Notes: generated by a model not told the origin, from the letters alone. A DNA stretch of 64,000 nt from Chaunax sp. Z400 (GCA_037577475.1 JBAGJB010000222.1:40438-104437); one strand, 5' to 3'. Shown: positions 23,761-34,045, counted from the stretch's first letter. Program-made: numbers and translations.

Positions 23761-23940
23761 CAAAAAAAAGAAGTTTTCAATGGTGAAAAACAGATAGATT
23801 CCGTGTTTAAACAACTTTTGGGACAACTAGATTCGTTCCACTGAAGATTGACAGCAACTTGATGTCGAGTCGAGAAAAAAAGGACGTAAAAACGAGCGAG
23901 TACGTTAAATATGTTGATCTTCATCATTTGGTTTACGTTC

Positions 23941-24182
23941 AGAGGGACGGAGGTGGAGGCTCCGACTGGGGCTGTGACTGACTGGGGCTTGAGTGCGGGC
24001 TAGCCTGTACTGAGTGGATGGAGGTCAGCCGGCTCCAGGGCAGGCTGCAGAGGGACGGAAGAAGTGAAAGAAGAAAGAGGAAAAAAAGAGGAATGGAGGT
24101 GGAGGCTCCGACTGGGGCTTAGCTGTGTGGCTAGCCGGTATGGAGTGGCTGGAGGTGAGGGCTCCAGGGCAGGCTGCAGAGG
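23941..24182 (+). repeat. GC-rich 108-bp minisatellite (short allele)
   Basis: One full unit beginning AGAGGGACGGAGGTGGAGGC, with CTCCGACTGGGGCTGTGACT and GGCTCCAGGGCAGGCTGC, followed by a longer variant unit containing a GAAGAAGTGAAAGAAGAAAG insert. The whole is far GC-richer than its surroundings. Confidence 0.9.
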
Positions 24183-24278
24183 CAGAATCAGCTTTGTTTG
24201 TCATTACCAAAGACTGACTGTTTCATTCAAGATTTATTTGCTTTAAACGTCTCCCCTGTGTTTGAAATCCTGAGGGTG

Positions 24279-24590
24279 AGGGAGGAAAAATGTTCAAGTA
24301 TTGAATTATTATTTTTCACTTTTGTTTCAGAATTATGGCTCTCTGTGACGGTGCTATGATTTCAATCAAAGTTCATTCGGGTAAGTGCGAGCTGCTTGTG
24401 CTTGAGTCAGCGTTTTGCTCATGTTACCACTCAAGAGTCCAACATGAGAGGGAGGGGAAAAGTGGGGGGGAGATGCAGGGAGGAAGAGGATGAGGGGGGA
24501 AAATGTTGAAGTATTGAATTATTATTTTGCACTTTTGTTTCAGAATTATGGCTCTCTGTGACGGTGCTATGATTTTCATAATTAAAACAT
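24279..24590 (+). repeat. Local duplication of about 100 bp containing an exon-like segment
   Basis: The stretch running from GAGGGAGGAAAAATGTT through TTTGTTTCAGAATTATGGCT to GACGGTGCTATGATTT (about 24279-24367) recurs at about 24490-24575. Both copies keep the acceptor-like TTTGTTTCAG and the ATG after it, but only the first has a consensus donor. The copy 2 equivalent is 59090-59401. Confidence 0.75.
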
Positions 24591-27353
24591 CTGTGTACTG
24601 TGCCATGTTGAATTACATACATTTACAGACAAAATATTTTATTTAGTAGTTTTATTAATAGTTCTGTATTAAAAATATGTTGACATGACTGGTGTTGAGG
24701 GGTAAAAGTGTTTTATGAGAGCAATAGTTAGTATTCTTCATAATTGTGAGTGAAATCTCTTGACCAGATGGAGCCTGGGCCCCATGTATCAAGGCTGAGT
24801 CTTTGGCAGCAGACTAGGACCCTTTGCTGTGAGTCCTGCCCCCTCTCATTGCCACGTTTCCACGTTTTTTGCTTGAGAGAGATTCTAAGTATTGGGTACT
24901 CTTGGATTAGACTCTGAGAACAGAGCATTGTGCACACAAAGCATGCGGAGCCTTAAAAGGACAAGGGTTGAAACACAGCAGACAGTTACAAGACAATGTT
25001 ACACAGGCTGAATGTCATTTATTGATCTTTAAAATGCCATGTTATCAACTTCAGAAGCTCTTGCCCCAAGTCATTAATTACACATTTGCTTTAGTCAATC
25101 TGATTGACTAAAGCAAATGCATTGACGATGATAAATATAACATTTGCGCAAAAAAAAAGTTTTAGCTCAGGGAGATGGGATCCTGACCCGCAATCCTGGA
25201 AAGCAGGTTCGAATCCCAGCTGTCTCGTTCTTTCAAAATGTAGCTTCTGTTTGACACAGCTGAGCTTCCAGAGTCTGAGGTTGATGGTTCAAATCCTGAT
25301 GTTCAGATGAGTCTCTGCGTTTTGTCCTCTGAAGTTTGAAATGTCAGAAGTAGAACAGGAACAATTGTTCTGTCCCGTCTAGAGGAAACCTGACCATAGC
25401 ATAAAAATGTGACTCCTCTTTCCAAACTCCAAGGATGACCAGTGTTACAACAATCAAGTCCAAACAGGATTTATTTACATTTCTTTACAAAGATACAAAT
25501 TTCAAATGTTTACAGCAACTTCATTTAACAAAGTGAAGGACAGAAAATACATGAAACTTCACTTCCAAACATAAAAACGAGAGAAAAACAAAAAGGGTTT
25601 CCTTCCTGTTACAGCAATACAGAATATTTACAATATATACAAAAGAAACTTCACTACAACAATCATCTAATCACCAATTAGCACAAAGTGATGAGGCAGA
25701 CAGGAAGAGGAGGAGTCACTGATGGGATCCACAGCTGTGTTAATGAGGCGCCATCAGTCTCCTGTCCAATCAGCAGCCTCCAGGTGTAACTCTGAAACAA
25801 CAGAACAAAGTGTCAGCATCAGGAGAACAAAAAAAACTAAATAGCAAATACAAGTAGACCAATTTTATGTCTTTTTGTCAGACTGAGAACATCTTGCATG
25901 ATTGTTTGATATTTTTTGAACATTGAGCAACACTACAAACGCAGAAAAGCTAATTATCTGAGCAGTGAGACGTTTTTCTCCACGAGGGTCTGAGATGTGT
26001 TCACAGCAACAGGGAAAAACCGAACAACACATTTTACCTAAACTATGAGCCACTCTGCAAAAACGGGATCTCTGTTGCGTCACATGAACTCATTTGGAAC
26101 ACTTGGCAGCGTAATGGCGCACGCAGGAGGACAGGACGAGTCGGGGCAGCAGGAGCGGCAACAGTAGGATTTTCTGTTACTTTCCATTCTGTGGAATCGG
26201 GAAACACGTTTTTTAAAGCCAAATCATTCACAAGTACAAAATCAAGACCGTCAAAAAGCAGTCGATCCCGCACAACTCCTCTAACTGTGCGCCGTATCAC
26301 TATACGTATGTCTGTATGTGTTTAGCTCCTTTTACAACCATTCCTTGGACATTATTCTCAAGTTACACACATTTAAAGTGTTAAAGATTTCATTTAGATT
26401 TTTGATGCTGAGTTAAAGTCTTGCAAACAAATCTTGTCTCCCCCGCAACATGACTGAAGGAGACTTGACTAATTGTATTAAAAAGTCAAACTTAAGAATC
26501 ATGTAACTTCATCATTTAATATCGTCACGTTTAACAAGCTTCACTCTATATTGTAGAGCAAATAAATGGGCCTAACAAATGCATATTATTGAGGATTGTC
26601 ATATTTAAAGTTGCAAGACGAGGTGAGATGCGTTCAGGTGTTTCTGCCTTGCAAGGAAAATGCAATGTTTTCACTAATACATTCAAAAAGCAGTAATGGA
26701 TCCTTGTATCAACAATTAAAGTGAGCAAAAAACACAGCATGTAAAGATGAGGAAGAAAAGTTTGGACTTGGATGGATGGACACATACTATCCCTTTGGTG
26801 ATACATTTTCTAGTAAGGAGCTTGAATGTTCCTGAGTGGCTCCTATGGTGTTTGTCCTTTGTATTTGTTCTTAAAATATTCCAAAACTGTATGTTTTATT
26901 AAAAAATAAATATTATTTTTACCCAACACAAACAGAAGCCTATTTATTCAACTGTTTTCTCAAACTTTAATAAGGAAGAAGGCTGTAATAATAATGTAAT
27001 TATTTGCTTGAACTATGACCTTGCTCCCTGTCATTTGTGATAATTACGTGACTGCGTTGACATCTGATGTCTTTTAGCAAAAGGATGAGGCACCAGAGCC
27101 AATCACTATAATGTTATTCTATGGAACCATCCTCTAAGAACTCTAATTCATCTCAGGTTCCTTGAGTCAGAATGCTGGTTTACTTCCTAAATTCCTCAAA
27201 AGACTTTTGGTGCCCTGGGAAGCTTCCTTTGTTGGAAATGCATTGTTTTTTTTTTATTTTTCAATTGTTTTATTTCCCACTTCAGATGGTGTCACCAAGA
27301 GCAGCAGGGCCACAGCCTCAAGACGGCCAAGGAGGACAACTGATTTTTTATAA
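24331..27353 (+). CDS. Possible tiny spliced ORF (37 codons), unrecognised
   Basis: A 50-nt exon (24331-24380) sits between TTTGTTTCAG and GTAAGTGC and has an ATG at 24335 (MALCDGAMISIKVHS). It ends in phase 1 and joins in frame, through the acceptor CCCACTTCAG at 27285, to 27286-27353, which encodes DGVTKSSRATASRRPRRT and stops at 27353. An AATAAA lies at about 27446. The donor at 23692 could supply a noncoding first exon. I do not recognise the product. It may equally be a noncoding RNA, the end of a lost larger gene, or chance. The join is my inference from splice consensus and phase only. Confidence 0.25.
25083..25119. repeat. Perfect 18-bp palindrome with 1-nt spacer
   Basis: CATTTGCTTTAGTCAATC at 25083-25100 is followed by a single T and then its exact reverse complement at 25102-25119. 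The 1.2-kb repeat (copy B) begins directly after it. The copy 2 palindrome is at 59894-59930. Confidence 0.98.
25120..26303. repeat. 1.2-kb dispersed repeat, copy B
   Basis: Second copy of 1654-2842, same orientation, starting ATTGACGATGATAAATATAA and ending near AACTGTGCGCCGTATCAC. Divergence from copy A is a few per cent, with small indels. The tRNA-like part is at about 25158-25230. In unit 2 only its right-hand 450 bp remain (59956-60403). Confidence 0.85.
26304..27285. other. Intergenic or intronic AT-rich sequence, no gene seen
   Basis: No recognisable coding or repeat signal. Short ORFs on both strands have no family resemblance. If the tiny spliced ORF is real, this is part of its intron. 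The copy 2 equivalent is 60404-61384. Confidence 0.5.
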
Positions 27354-27642
27354 ACAGTATAGGTTCATATGTTCAATGCTAATGTTATCTTTCACGTGAT
27401 TCATTTCTGAGTTGAAAGAAGTAAAGTTTCATGTTCAATTTTGTGAATAAATTTCAATTTATTGTTTTCTTTTAATTTAAGAATAATTGATGTTAGTGTC
27501 TGGAACATATGCCTCTCACTTTATCACAACAAGTGCAATTATTCTGCATATGTATTAGTAATGGTTGTGTTATTCTGCAGGTACAAAGCCAAACTAATTT
27601 TGTTATTCAATAAGGACCAACACGATGTAGGCACACAGTCGG

Positions 27643-27765
27643 GCAACACACACACAACACACACACAACACACAACACACACACAACACACACACAACAC
27701 ACACACAACACACACACAACACACACACAGCCCAAAGTGTGTGGCTTGTGTGTGTGTTGCCCATG
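27643..27765 (+). repeat. (ACACACAAC)n array with GT-rich complement
   Basis: Tandem ACACACAAC-type units to about 27730 are followed by GTGTGTGGCTTGTGTGTGTG, so the AC-rich and GT-rich halves can fold back on each other. The copy 2 version (61734-61845) is about 30 bp shorter and lacks the GTAGGCACACA lead-in. Confidence 0.9.
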
Positions 27766-28207
27766 TGTGACACTGTAGACCCACAGTTTCCTCTTTGACT
27801 GGCTTTGGGGTCGTGTGAGGCCACTGTGGGCATGTGTGGGCCTAGGTGGGGCGCTACAGTGGGAAAGCCCACAAAATGCCCAAAGTGGGGGCATTTTGTG
27901 GGCAGTAATATTGACAAGGTGGAAATAATTTATAAACCCAAATCAGCTGTCCATTGTTCATGCTGGCTCATTGGAAACTAAGTTAGACCTGAACTAAATG
28001 TCTCAGGAGTTAAAGGTCTATTCCTGAACAATCACTATAATGATCGCTGAAACTCTCAGCTGCTGTGAGGCGACAGTGTAAACCACCACGTCACTGTACC
28101 GCCCCCTAATGTCCCAACACACCTGAATTCACCTCATATTTCCTTGTCATTTATTTATATTGGCCTACTGTCTCTATTAAGACTTTATGAACTGACAGCG
28201 CAACAGG
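27766..28207. other. Noncoding stretch, nothing recognised
   Basis: It includes a small inverted pair, AAAGCCCACAAAATGCCC and GGGGGCATTTTGTGGGC (27864-27903), which would form a strong short hairpin. Otherwise no feature was seen. The copy 2 equivalent is 61846-62284. Confidence 0.5.

Positions 28208-28208
<1 letters not shown>

Positions 28209-28239
<31 letters not shown>
28209..28239 (+). repeat. (CT)n microsatellite
   Basis: About 15 CT dinucleotides. In copy 2 (62285-62308) the tract is shorter. Confidence 0.95.
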
Positions 28240-28243
<4 letters not shown>

Positions 28244-28362
28244 AAAGTCAAGCTATCTCACCCACCAGTCAGTCCGTCTCTCTGAAATGAATGTAAACAA
28301 ACATACAAACCATATAACCCATTTAACCATATAAATTTATTAAACAATATAACATATTAAAA

Positions 28363-28927
28363 TGTACTTTTATTGAAACAAGGGCCAGGAGCAGGACGGG
28401 GGCTTACCACGGCAGCTGGACCCAAAAAAAAAAGAAAAAAAGGAAGGGATCCAAAAACTACACGTGAACACCGCACATCAAACCAAAACTAAATCAGGGA
28501 CCGTGAAGGGGACCAGCACCAAGGGCCAGGCTGCCTCTCCGCGCAGAGAGCTACAAAAATAGCATTGTCTTGTCAGCTTATGGCGCAGAAAACGTAACGC
28601 AAAGGGAAGGTAAAAGCCAAAAGAAGCGGTACCAGCCCACGGCTCCGAGCAGAGCACCGGCGACGTGCAGCCCGAAGACAGCTGTTCGTGCTCAGCTCAG
28701 ATGCACCGGGCACGTCAATAGAGGATGATTCCCCCCCGTTCACGACAGCCTCACCCACACGCCAAACGCACACCGCCACACTGACACCAGACTCCCGCAA
28801 GAAGGAAATCACACACAGCTGTCAGCAGATGTAGCGGCTCCGCGCCGCCCCGCAGTCAGAGCCAAGGTGAAGCACCTGAAGGCCAATCAATGACGCAGAG
28901 GAGGGGGAACAAACCCATCCTGCCACA
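28363..28927 (-). other. GC-richer CpG segment, candidate LTR or retroposon on minus strand
   Basis: A 565-bp block, rich in CpG compared with its flanks, runs from TGTACTTTTATTGAAACAAG to CATCCTGCCACA. On the minus strand it would start TGTGGCAGGATG and end with an AATAAA-type signal followed by TACA, so it has TG...CA ends like a solo LTR. No target-site duplication is convincing. A 79-codon minus-strand ORF (28812-28573) has no recognisable homology. An alternative is a terminal exon or a CpG promoter. The copy 2 equivalent is 62432-62996. Confidence 0.3.
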
Positions 28928-29181
28928 ATATAATAAAACTCAGTGTTGTAAATGAATGGATGTATTTCTTTACATAACCCACAGCAAAAAAACAAAAACA
29001 AAAAAAAAGTTGCTGGTATATGTTTTTATTTTATTTTATTTTATTTAGCACGATCTGAGCAAAATACCCACGCATGCAGTTTAAAATAAATACTAACAGT
29101 GACAGATAAATAAATAAAAAAGAAACGAATAAAAAAGACATTTCTACGCGGAGAAAAACAAAAATGGCGGCGAGTTTAACG

Positions 29182-29215
29182 TGACGTCATCCATGGATCC
29201 TGAGATCGTATATAA
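29182..29215 (+). promoter_or_regulatory. CRE and TATA box of the SGNH-hydrolase gene
   Basis: A full CRE palindrome TGACGTCA (29182-29189) lies about 20 bp upstream of TATATAA (29209-29215), placing a transcription start near 29240 and giving a 5' UTR of about 175 nt before the ATG at 29416. An AAAATGGCGGCG YY1-like box precedes it at 29161. Copy 2 has the same at 63251-63284. Confidence 0.6.
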
Positions 29216-29415
29216 TGTCCGGCGAAACAACGGCTCCTTCCTGTGAGTCTAACCGCTTACATCTGACTGATTCAGCTACTGAACTGCTAAACATTGTGTT
29301 TGCTAAGTGAAATATCTTTCTAATACACTGTTGTTACGTTCGGTTTTTGGATCATTCAACCATCTCATCGATCATTAATCAACATCTAATCAATATATCA
29401 TCTTTATCGACCAAC

Positions 29416-31547
29416 ATGTCTGGACGTGGAGGCAAGGTAAGAATACCAGGAAATACGTTTTTACTTACCGACCAGATTACTGCTGTTTGTTGCTAAAGCT
29501 ACAGATTAACCAATGTATTATTTTATGATTTTCAGCGTTTTCAACTCATATATAATAAATATAGGCTTTATTTCATCGTATAAATGTGGTTTCCACTCAT
29601 ATATTTTCTATATAGGGACAAATACATTTCCTACAGTGTGATATTAAACAGATGGATGTTTTTGCTCATTCTGGACAGACTTTTGACAAGGACGTGAGGA
29701 GGGCCCCCAAACACCGGGAGCCCCGTCCTGGTGTCTCGCAGCAGCTGCTTCAGGACAACATCCGCCTGAAGAAGAGACAGTCGGACATGAAGGAGTCCAA
29801 CACCAAGCTGCGGGCTGACCTCCGGTACGCTGATGGGGAGATCCGACAGAGAGACCATGACATCCTGTCTCTCCAGCGTCAGCTGTCCGCCCTGGAAGCC
29901 CAGATGACAGAAGAGGTCCATGTCTTCCAGCAGGAGAACCTCAAGCTACAGGTGAGCTCATATTTTACATCCCAACTACTATTTACTAGACTTCAGATCA
30001 CAGCTGCAGTTTGAAATTGAATTGGCCAGAAAAAATCAGGACGAAATTTAATGTGTATTTTGTAAACTAATGTACCCAAAAAGTGATGAGCAAATGGCTA
30101 AAAGCTGTTAGCTGCTAGCTAATGAAAGAGCTATGCTGGTAGAGCTAGGCTGGCTAATGAAAGAGCGAGGCTAGCTAATGAAAGAGCTAGGCTAGCTAAT
30201 GAAAGAGCTAGGCTGGCTAATGAAAGAGCTAGGCTAGCTAATGAAAGAGCTAGGCTGGCTAATGAAAGAGCTAGGCTGGCTAATGAAAGAGCTAGGCTGG
30301 CTAATGAAAGAGCTAGGCTGGCTAATGAAAGAGCTAGGCTGGCTAATGAAAGAGCTAGGCTAGCTAATGGTTCAGCTACAGAGTTGGGTGAAAAACAATG
30401 AATCACAGACTAAAGGCCTTTCCAACTAGTTGTATTATTACAAGCTCCAATATATTTCAGAGTTTAAGTATTTCTAGCAGTTGAAAAGATCTTAATCAAA
30501 TCACAATTAATATGTATTATTACAGAGCAAGGCATCACAATAAATGATTAAGATAAGATACACTTTATTGTCCCACGAGGTGAGAAATTTGTCTTAGGCT
30601 TTTCACCCATGCTGCAGCCATAAGATACACATTACATACAGAAGATATATAAACATAAATATATTCAAGCAGTAAGAAATACTAAAAGTTAACATTGTCT
30701 AATGTCAAACATCATATCATACCCAGTCAGACATTTTCCCAAAAACTCAATGCCTTATCTGCTACTGTTCAAAAGTTTAAAAATTAAACAAACGATTAAT
30801 TATGTGTTATTAGAAAATACAGACATTTAAATCCCTGTATACTTTCCTGGCTACAGCCACTAGGGGGCTCAGTGAACCCCTGAACCAACAGGAAAGCTTT
30901 ATAAGTGAAATCAAACATGCTGTTTTTTTTCTTTTCAGACTGTCTTGAAACAAAAGCCAAAGAGGAAGACCACCCCACCTCGTGCACAGCGACGAGCCAC
31001 TAGACCTTCAAGCTGGGAACCTACAGTCCACCAAAGAACCCAGCGCAAGCTTGAAGATTGGAGCTTTCACCCCAAGAAGCCCATCATTATCCTGGGGGAC
31101 TCAAATCTCGCCCGGGTCCCTGGATTTTCTGATGCAAACATTCAGATAGACAGCTATCCAGGGGCCCAATTTTTCCATCTGACCGAGATGCTCAGGAGGC
31201 TTCCCCCAAACAAGTCTGTGGAGAAACTGGTGTTGTCAGCAGGCCTGAACAACTGTCTCCGAAAGCAAACGACTGAGAGCATGGTCCAACAACTCGACGA
31301 TTTGTTGAACATGGCCGAGGAAAAGTTTCCCAACGCTGAACTTTATGTACCAGTCATTAACTTTTGCGAGAGACTGGACAGAAAGCAGAAGGAGCAACTG
31401 GTGAACCTGAACAAGTACATTGAGGACGACTGCATCTTTCTGTCAGGACTTGATCAGGTGCACTTCAGGACTCAGCCAAGAGACCCTGTTCACTGGACAC
31501 CCAAGACAGCTGATCTCATGATCCAGCACTGGCTCGATCAGTTATAG
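29416..31547 (+). CDS. SGNH/GDSL-type hydrolase with coiled coil and histone-tail-like first exon
   Basis: Three exons join in phase 0 with GT-AG borders: 29416-29436 (MSGRGGK), 29616-29951 (112 codons) and 30939-31547 (202 codons and TAG), giving 321 residues. Exon 2 (residues 8-119) is highly charged and heptad-like from about residue 45 (LLQDNIRLKKRQ ... LQRQLSALEAQM), a probable coiled coil. A basic linker (KQKPKRKTTPPRAQRRATR) leads to an SGNH fold: GDSN (about 172-175, nucleophile Ser), GLNN (about 220-223, oxyanion Asn) and DPVH (about 300-303, Asp/His), so all catalytic residues are present. Such esterase domains occur in free enzymes and in ORF1 of some LINEs, but no reverse transcriptase lies downstream. 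The substrate is unknown. MSGRGGK resembles the start of H2A/H4 but is too short to prove origin. A CRE/TATA promoter precedes it. Function beyond hydrolase is not inferred. Confidence 0.7.
30121..30369 (+). repeat. 21-bp minisatellite in intron 2 of the SGNH gene
   Basis: About a dozen tandem GAGCTAGGCTGGCTAATGAAA units, with TAGCTAATG variants. It lies in the intron between the coiled-coil and hydrolase exons and creates a spurious minus-strand Leu/Ala/Ser ORF. Confidence 0.95.
30549..30665. repeat. Dispersed fish repeat fragment (LINE/SINE tail-like)
   Basis: ATAAGATACACTTTATTGTC followed by CCACGAGGTGAGAAATTTGTC is a variant of the widespread fish motif for a retroposon 3' end (TTTATTGTCCC...GAAATTTGTC). 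Only a short fragment is present, within intron 2 of the SGNH gene. Confidence 0.55.
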
Positions 31548-33010
31548 GTCTCCTTCAGCCGCTAAATCCTCCCAAACCAGCAGGTAAGAAACATTTATTG
31601 TCTTACTATTCTCCCTCTGGGTTCTGAGAGACAGGTTCACTTTTTAACTCCATTGTCTTCTCATGTATTTTTTCTCAATTTAGTACCGAGGAGGACCTCC
31701 AGCCCCTCTTCTCACCCATCCTCTGTGAGGACCCCTGCTATGGTCTCTGTGACAACCACCAGCCTTTCTCCTACTCCATCCTCTATGTGGAGCCCTAACC
31801 CTGTTCTACACCACAGCCTGGCAGTATAGCCTCTGTAAGTACAGCAGTGTTTATTCATTGGTCTGTCTCTGTTGTAAGTCGTCTTTACTGTTGCATTTAT
31901 TTATGCAGTTAACTAATTTTCGTTTGTTGTTGTCGTCTTCCAAACAGGTTGAGCCTGTAGGGGTTCAGCCAGTCACTGCTGGGGCTTCAATTTCTTTCTG
32001 GTTGTCAAGTGAGATGAGCAAGTCCATCCCTGTGCAGGACCAGAGGTGGATTTACCAACACCGTCTTTCAGTCTGGCACTGCAGCCAGACTTGAACCTTT
32101 GGTATGAGCCTCCTGTTCCAGCCCTCATCTACCACCAGACACCACATGGAACACTATCTTGGAGAGTGTGCTGACTTTGTGGATCGGCCCAGCCTCATCC
32201 CAGTGATCTGCCAGGTTCCTCCAGAGCCCACTGACATCTCCACCAATCACTGACTGCTATCTATGTACGGCAAAGACTTCCTCTCCCGCATGGACCACAT
32301 CAAGGATCGGGGTACTGAGCCAGTGATGAGCAGGTCCTCATCTCTGCTCACCTACTCTGGGATTTGACCCACAGTGTCAACACCAACAGCTTGAAGGTGA
32401 TTGGCCGGGGATTTGTGACAACCTTCAGACCACCTGAAAAATACTCTGGTATGTCAAATTGATTTCTGGCTACATAAAACCTTTTCTTTGTGGCTGTTCT
32501 TAAATTCTTAAATACATTTCAATTCAACCAGGCTTTATTTTTGCTAATCCCATAGCCAAAGCTAACCAAACACTGAGCTGCTCATAAACTGATATCCATG
32601 ACCTCTGCTTCTTTCCAGCCTGCTGCTTCTTTGTCCCAGCCTGGTATCTCCTCCCAGCCTGGTATCTCCTCCCAGCCTGGTATCTCCTCCCAGCCTGGTA
32701 TCTCCTCCATGGCTGCTGCCTTCTCCCAGCCTGGTATCTCCTCCATGGCTGATGCCTCCATGCCACAACCTAGTGTCTCCTCAGAGGTGGACTCATCATC
32801 TCCTGATGAGTCTGGTATGTAAAAACATAATTATGTGTTAAGAAACCATTCTATCTGCACTGAGCTCCACTTCTTAGATTTTGTTGCTCATCTCATCTCT
32901 GATTTTTTCAGACTAGATGATTCTGGTGTTCCAGGCATGGACAGAGTTGACAGCTTGGCAGAGTATCTGGTGGAGCTGAGAACAGAGACTGACTGTAGCT
33001 TTCACAAACC
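31548..33010 (+). other. Exon-like Ser/Pro-rich sequence downstream of the SGNH stop, first block
   Basis: Beyond the TAG there is a donor-like CAGCAG|GTAAGAAA at about 31583 and an acceptor TTTTCTCAATTTAG near 31683. These are followed by an open Ser/Thr/Pro-rich stretch (RRTSSPSSHPSSVRT...) that ends TAG at about 31829. Another exon-like piece starts after TTCCAAACAG (about 31948) with EPVGVQPVTAGAS. At 32610-32760 an 18-bp unit, CAGCCTGGTATCTCCTCC, repeats several times (Ser-Gln-Pro-Gly-Ile-Ser). This is either spliced 3' UTR, an alternative C-terminus, or a decayed downstream paralogue. No domain is recognised. Confidence 0.45.
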
Positions 33011-33800
33011 AGCAGGTTAGAAACATTTATTGTCTTACTATTCTCCTTCTGGTTTCTGTGAGACAGGTTCACTTTTTAACTCTATTGTCTTCTCATGTAT
33101 CTCCTCTAAATTTAGTGGCTAAGAGGACCTCCAGCCCTTCTCCTACTGTTCTACACCCCAGCCTGGCCGTATAGCCTCTGTAAGTACAGCAGTGTTTATT
33201 CATTGGTCTGTCTCTGTTGTAAGTCGTCTTTACTGTTGCACTTATTTATGCAGTAAACTAATTTTTGTTTGTTGTTGTCTTCCAAACAGGGCGAGCCTGT
33301 AGGAGTTCAACCAGTCACTGCTGGGGCATCAACTTCAACAAGTCTCTTGGAAAATCCATGCTTCTCCATCTCCTTCCAGCCTGCTGCCTCCTCCATGGCT
33401 TCTGCTTCCTTCCAGCCTGCTGCCACCTTCCGTCCTGGTATCTCCTCTATGGCTGACACCTCCTCCCATCTTGGTGTCTCCTCCATGGCTGACGCCTCCT
33501 CCCATCCTGGTGTCTTTTCCATGGCTGCTGCCACCATGCCACATCCCATCTCCTCAGAGGTGGATTCATCATCTCCTGATGAGTCTGGGGTATGTGAAAA
33601 CATTTGCTGCCAGACACCAGAGCAGGCTTGACATGGGAAGGTTCAGGTCTCCCAAGAAGAAGCAGGAGTTCACTTCAGGGGTGCAGACTGTGAAGAAGCA
33701 TGCATTCACCAGCACTGCCTCGCTTGCCCAATGGACAGTGTGGCAGCATGGTTGTGTTTCGTGTAGAGAGAGAGAGCTCATTATTCCAGGTGTTTTGTGT
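33008..33800 (+). other. Second copy of the downstream Ser/Pro-rich block
   Basis: Repeats the 31572-31990 segment in shortened form: CAGCAGGTTAGAAACATTTA, then AAGAGGACCTCCAGCCCTTC, CTGGCCGTATAGCCTCTGTA and GAGCCTGTAGGAGTTCAACC. A longer open stretch (33269-33631 region) then encodes PVGVQPVTAGASTSTS followed by Met/Ala/Ser/Pro repeats and SSEVDSSSPDES, as in 32780-32815. The donor here is GTTAGAAA, weaker than in the first block. Confidence 0.45.
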
Positions 33801-33897
33801 TAAGAACTGATTGGAATAATGAACTCTCTCTCCCTACTCTAACACAACCAGGCTGTGGCACAGTGTCCAGATGGGATCTCATCAGTAAGGATGAGAT

Positions 33898-33975
33898 TAT
33901 TATCATCACCATTATTATTTTTACTATTATTATCATCATCATTATTAATATCATTATTATCAGCGTAGTTATGTG
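33898..33975 (+). repeat. (ATT)n/(ATC)n microsatellite
   Basis: Imperfect trinucleotide run of ATT, ATC and ATA, just downstream of the Ser-rich block. Confidence 0.85.
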
Positions 33976-34045
33976 TAGGTATTATAGATACTGCATAATG
34001 TAATTTTCTTTTAGCTATTATTGTTGTTGTGGTTGCACATGTTGT

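Noticed and set aside
29416..29436. True histone H2A or H4 gene
   Set aside because: Only seven residues match a histone tail, and the downstream exons encode no histone fold.
30131..30406. 91-codon minus-strand Leu/Ala/Ser repeat ORF
   Set aside because: It is a translation of the 21-bp minisatellite in the SGNH gene intron.
32598..32822. Collagen- or mucin-like protein from SQPGIS repeats
   Set aside because: It is a short 18-bp DNA repeat in a Ser-rich exon-like block; far too short and with no signal peptide or other domain.
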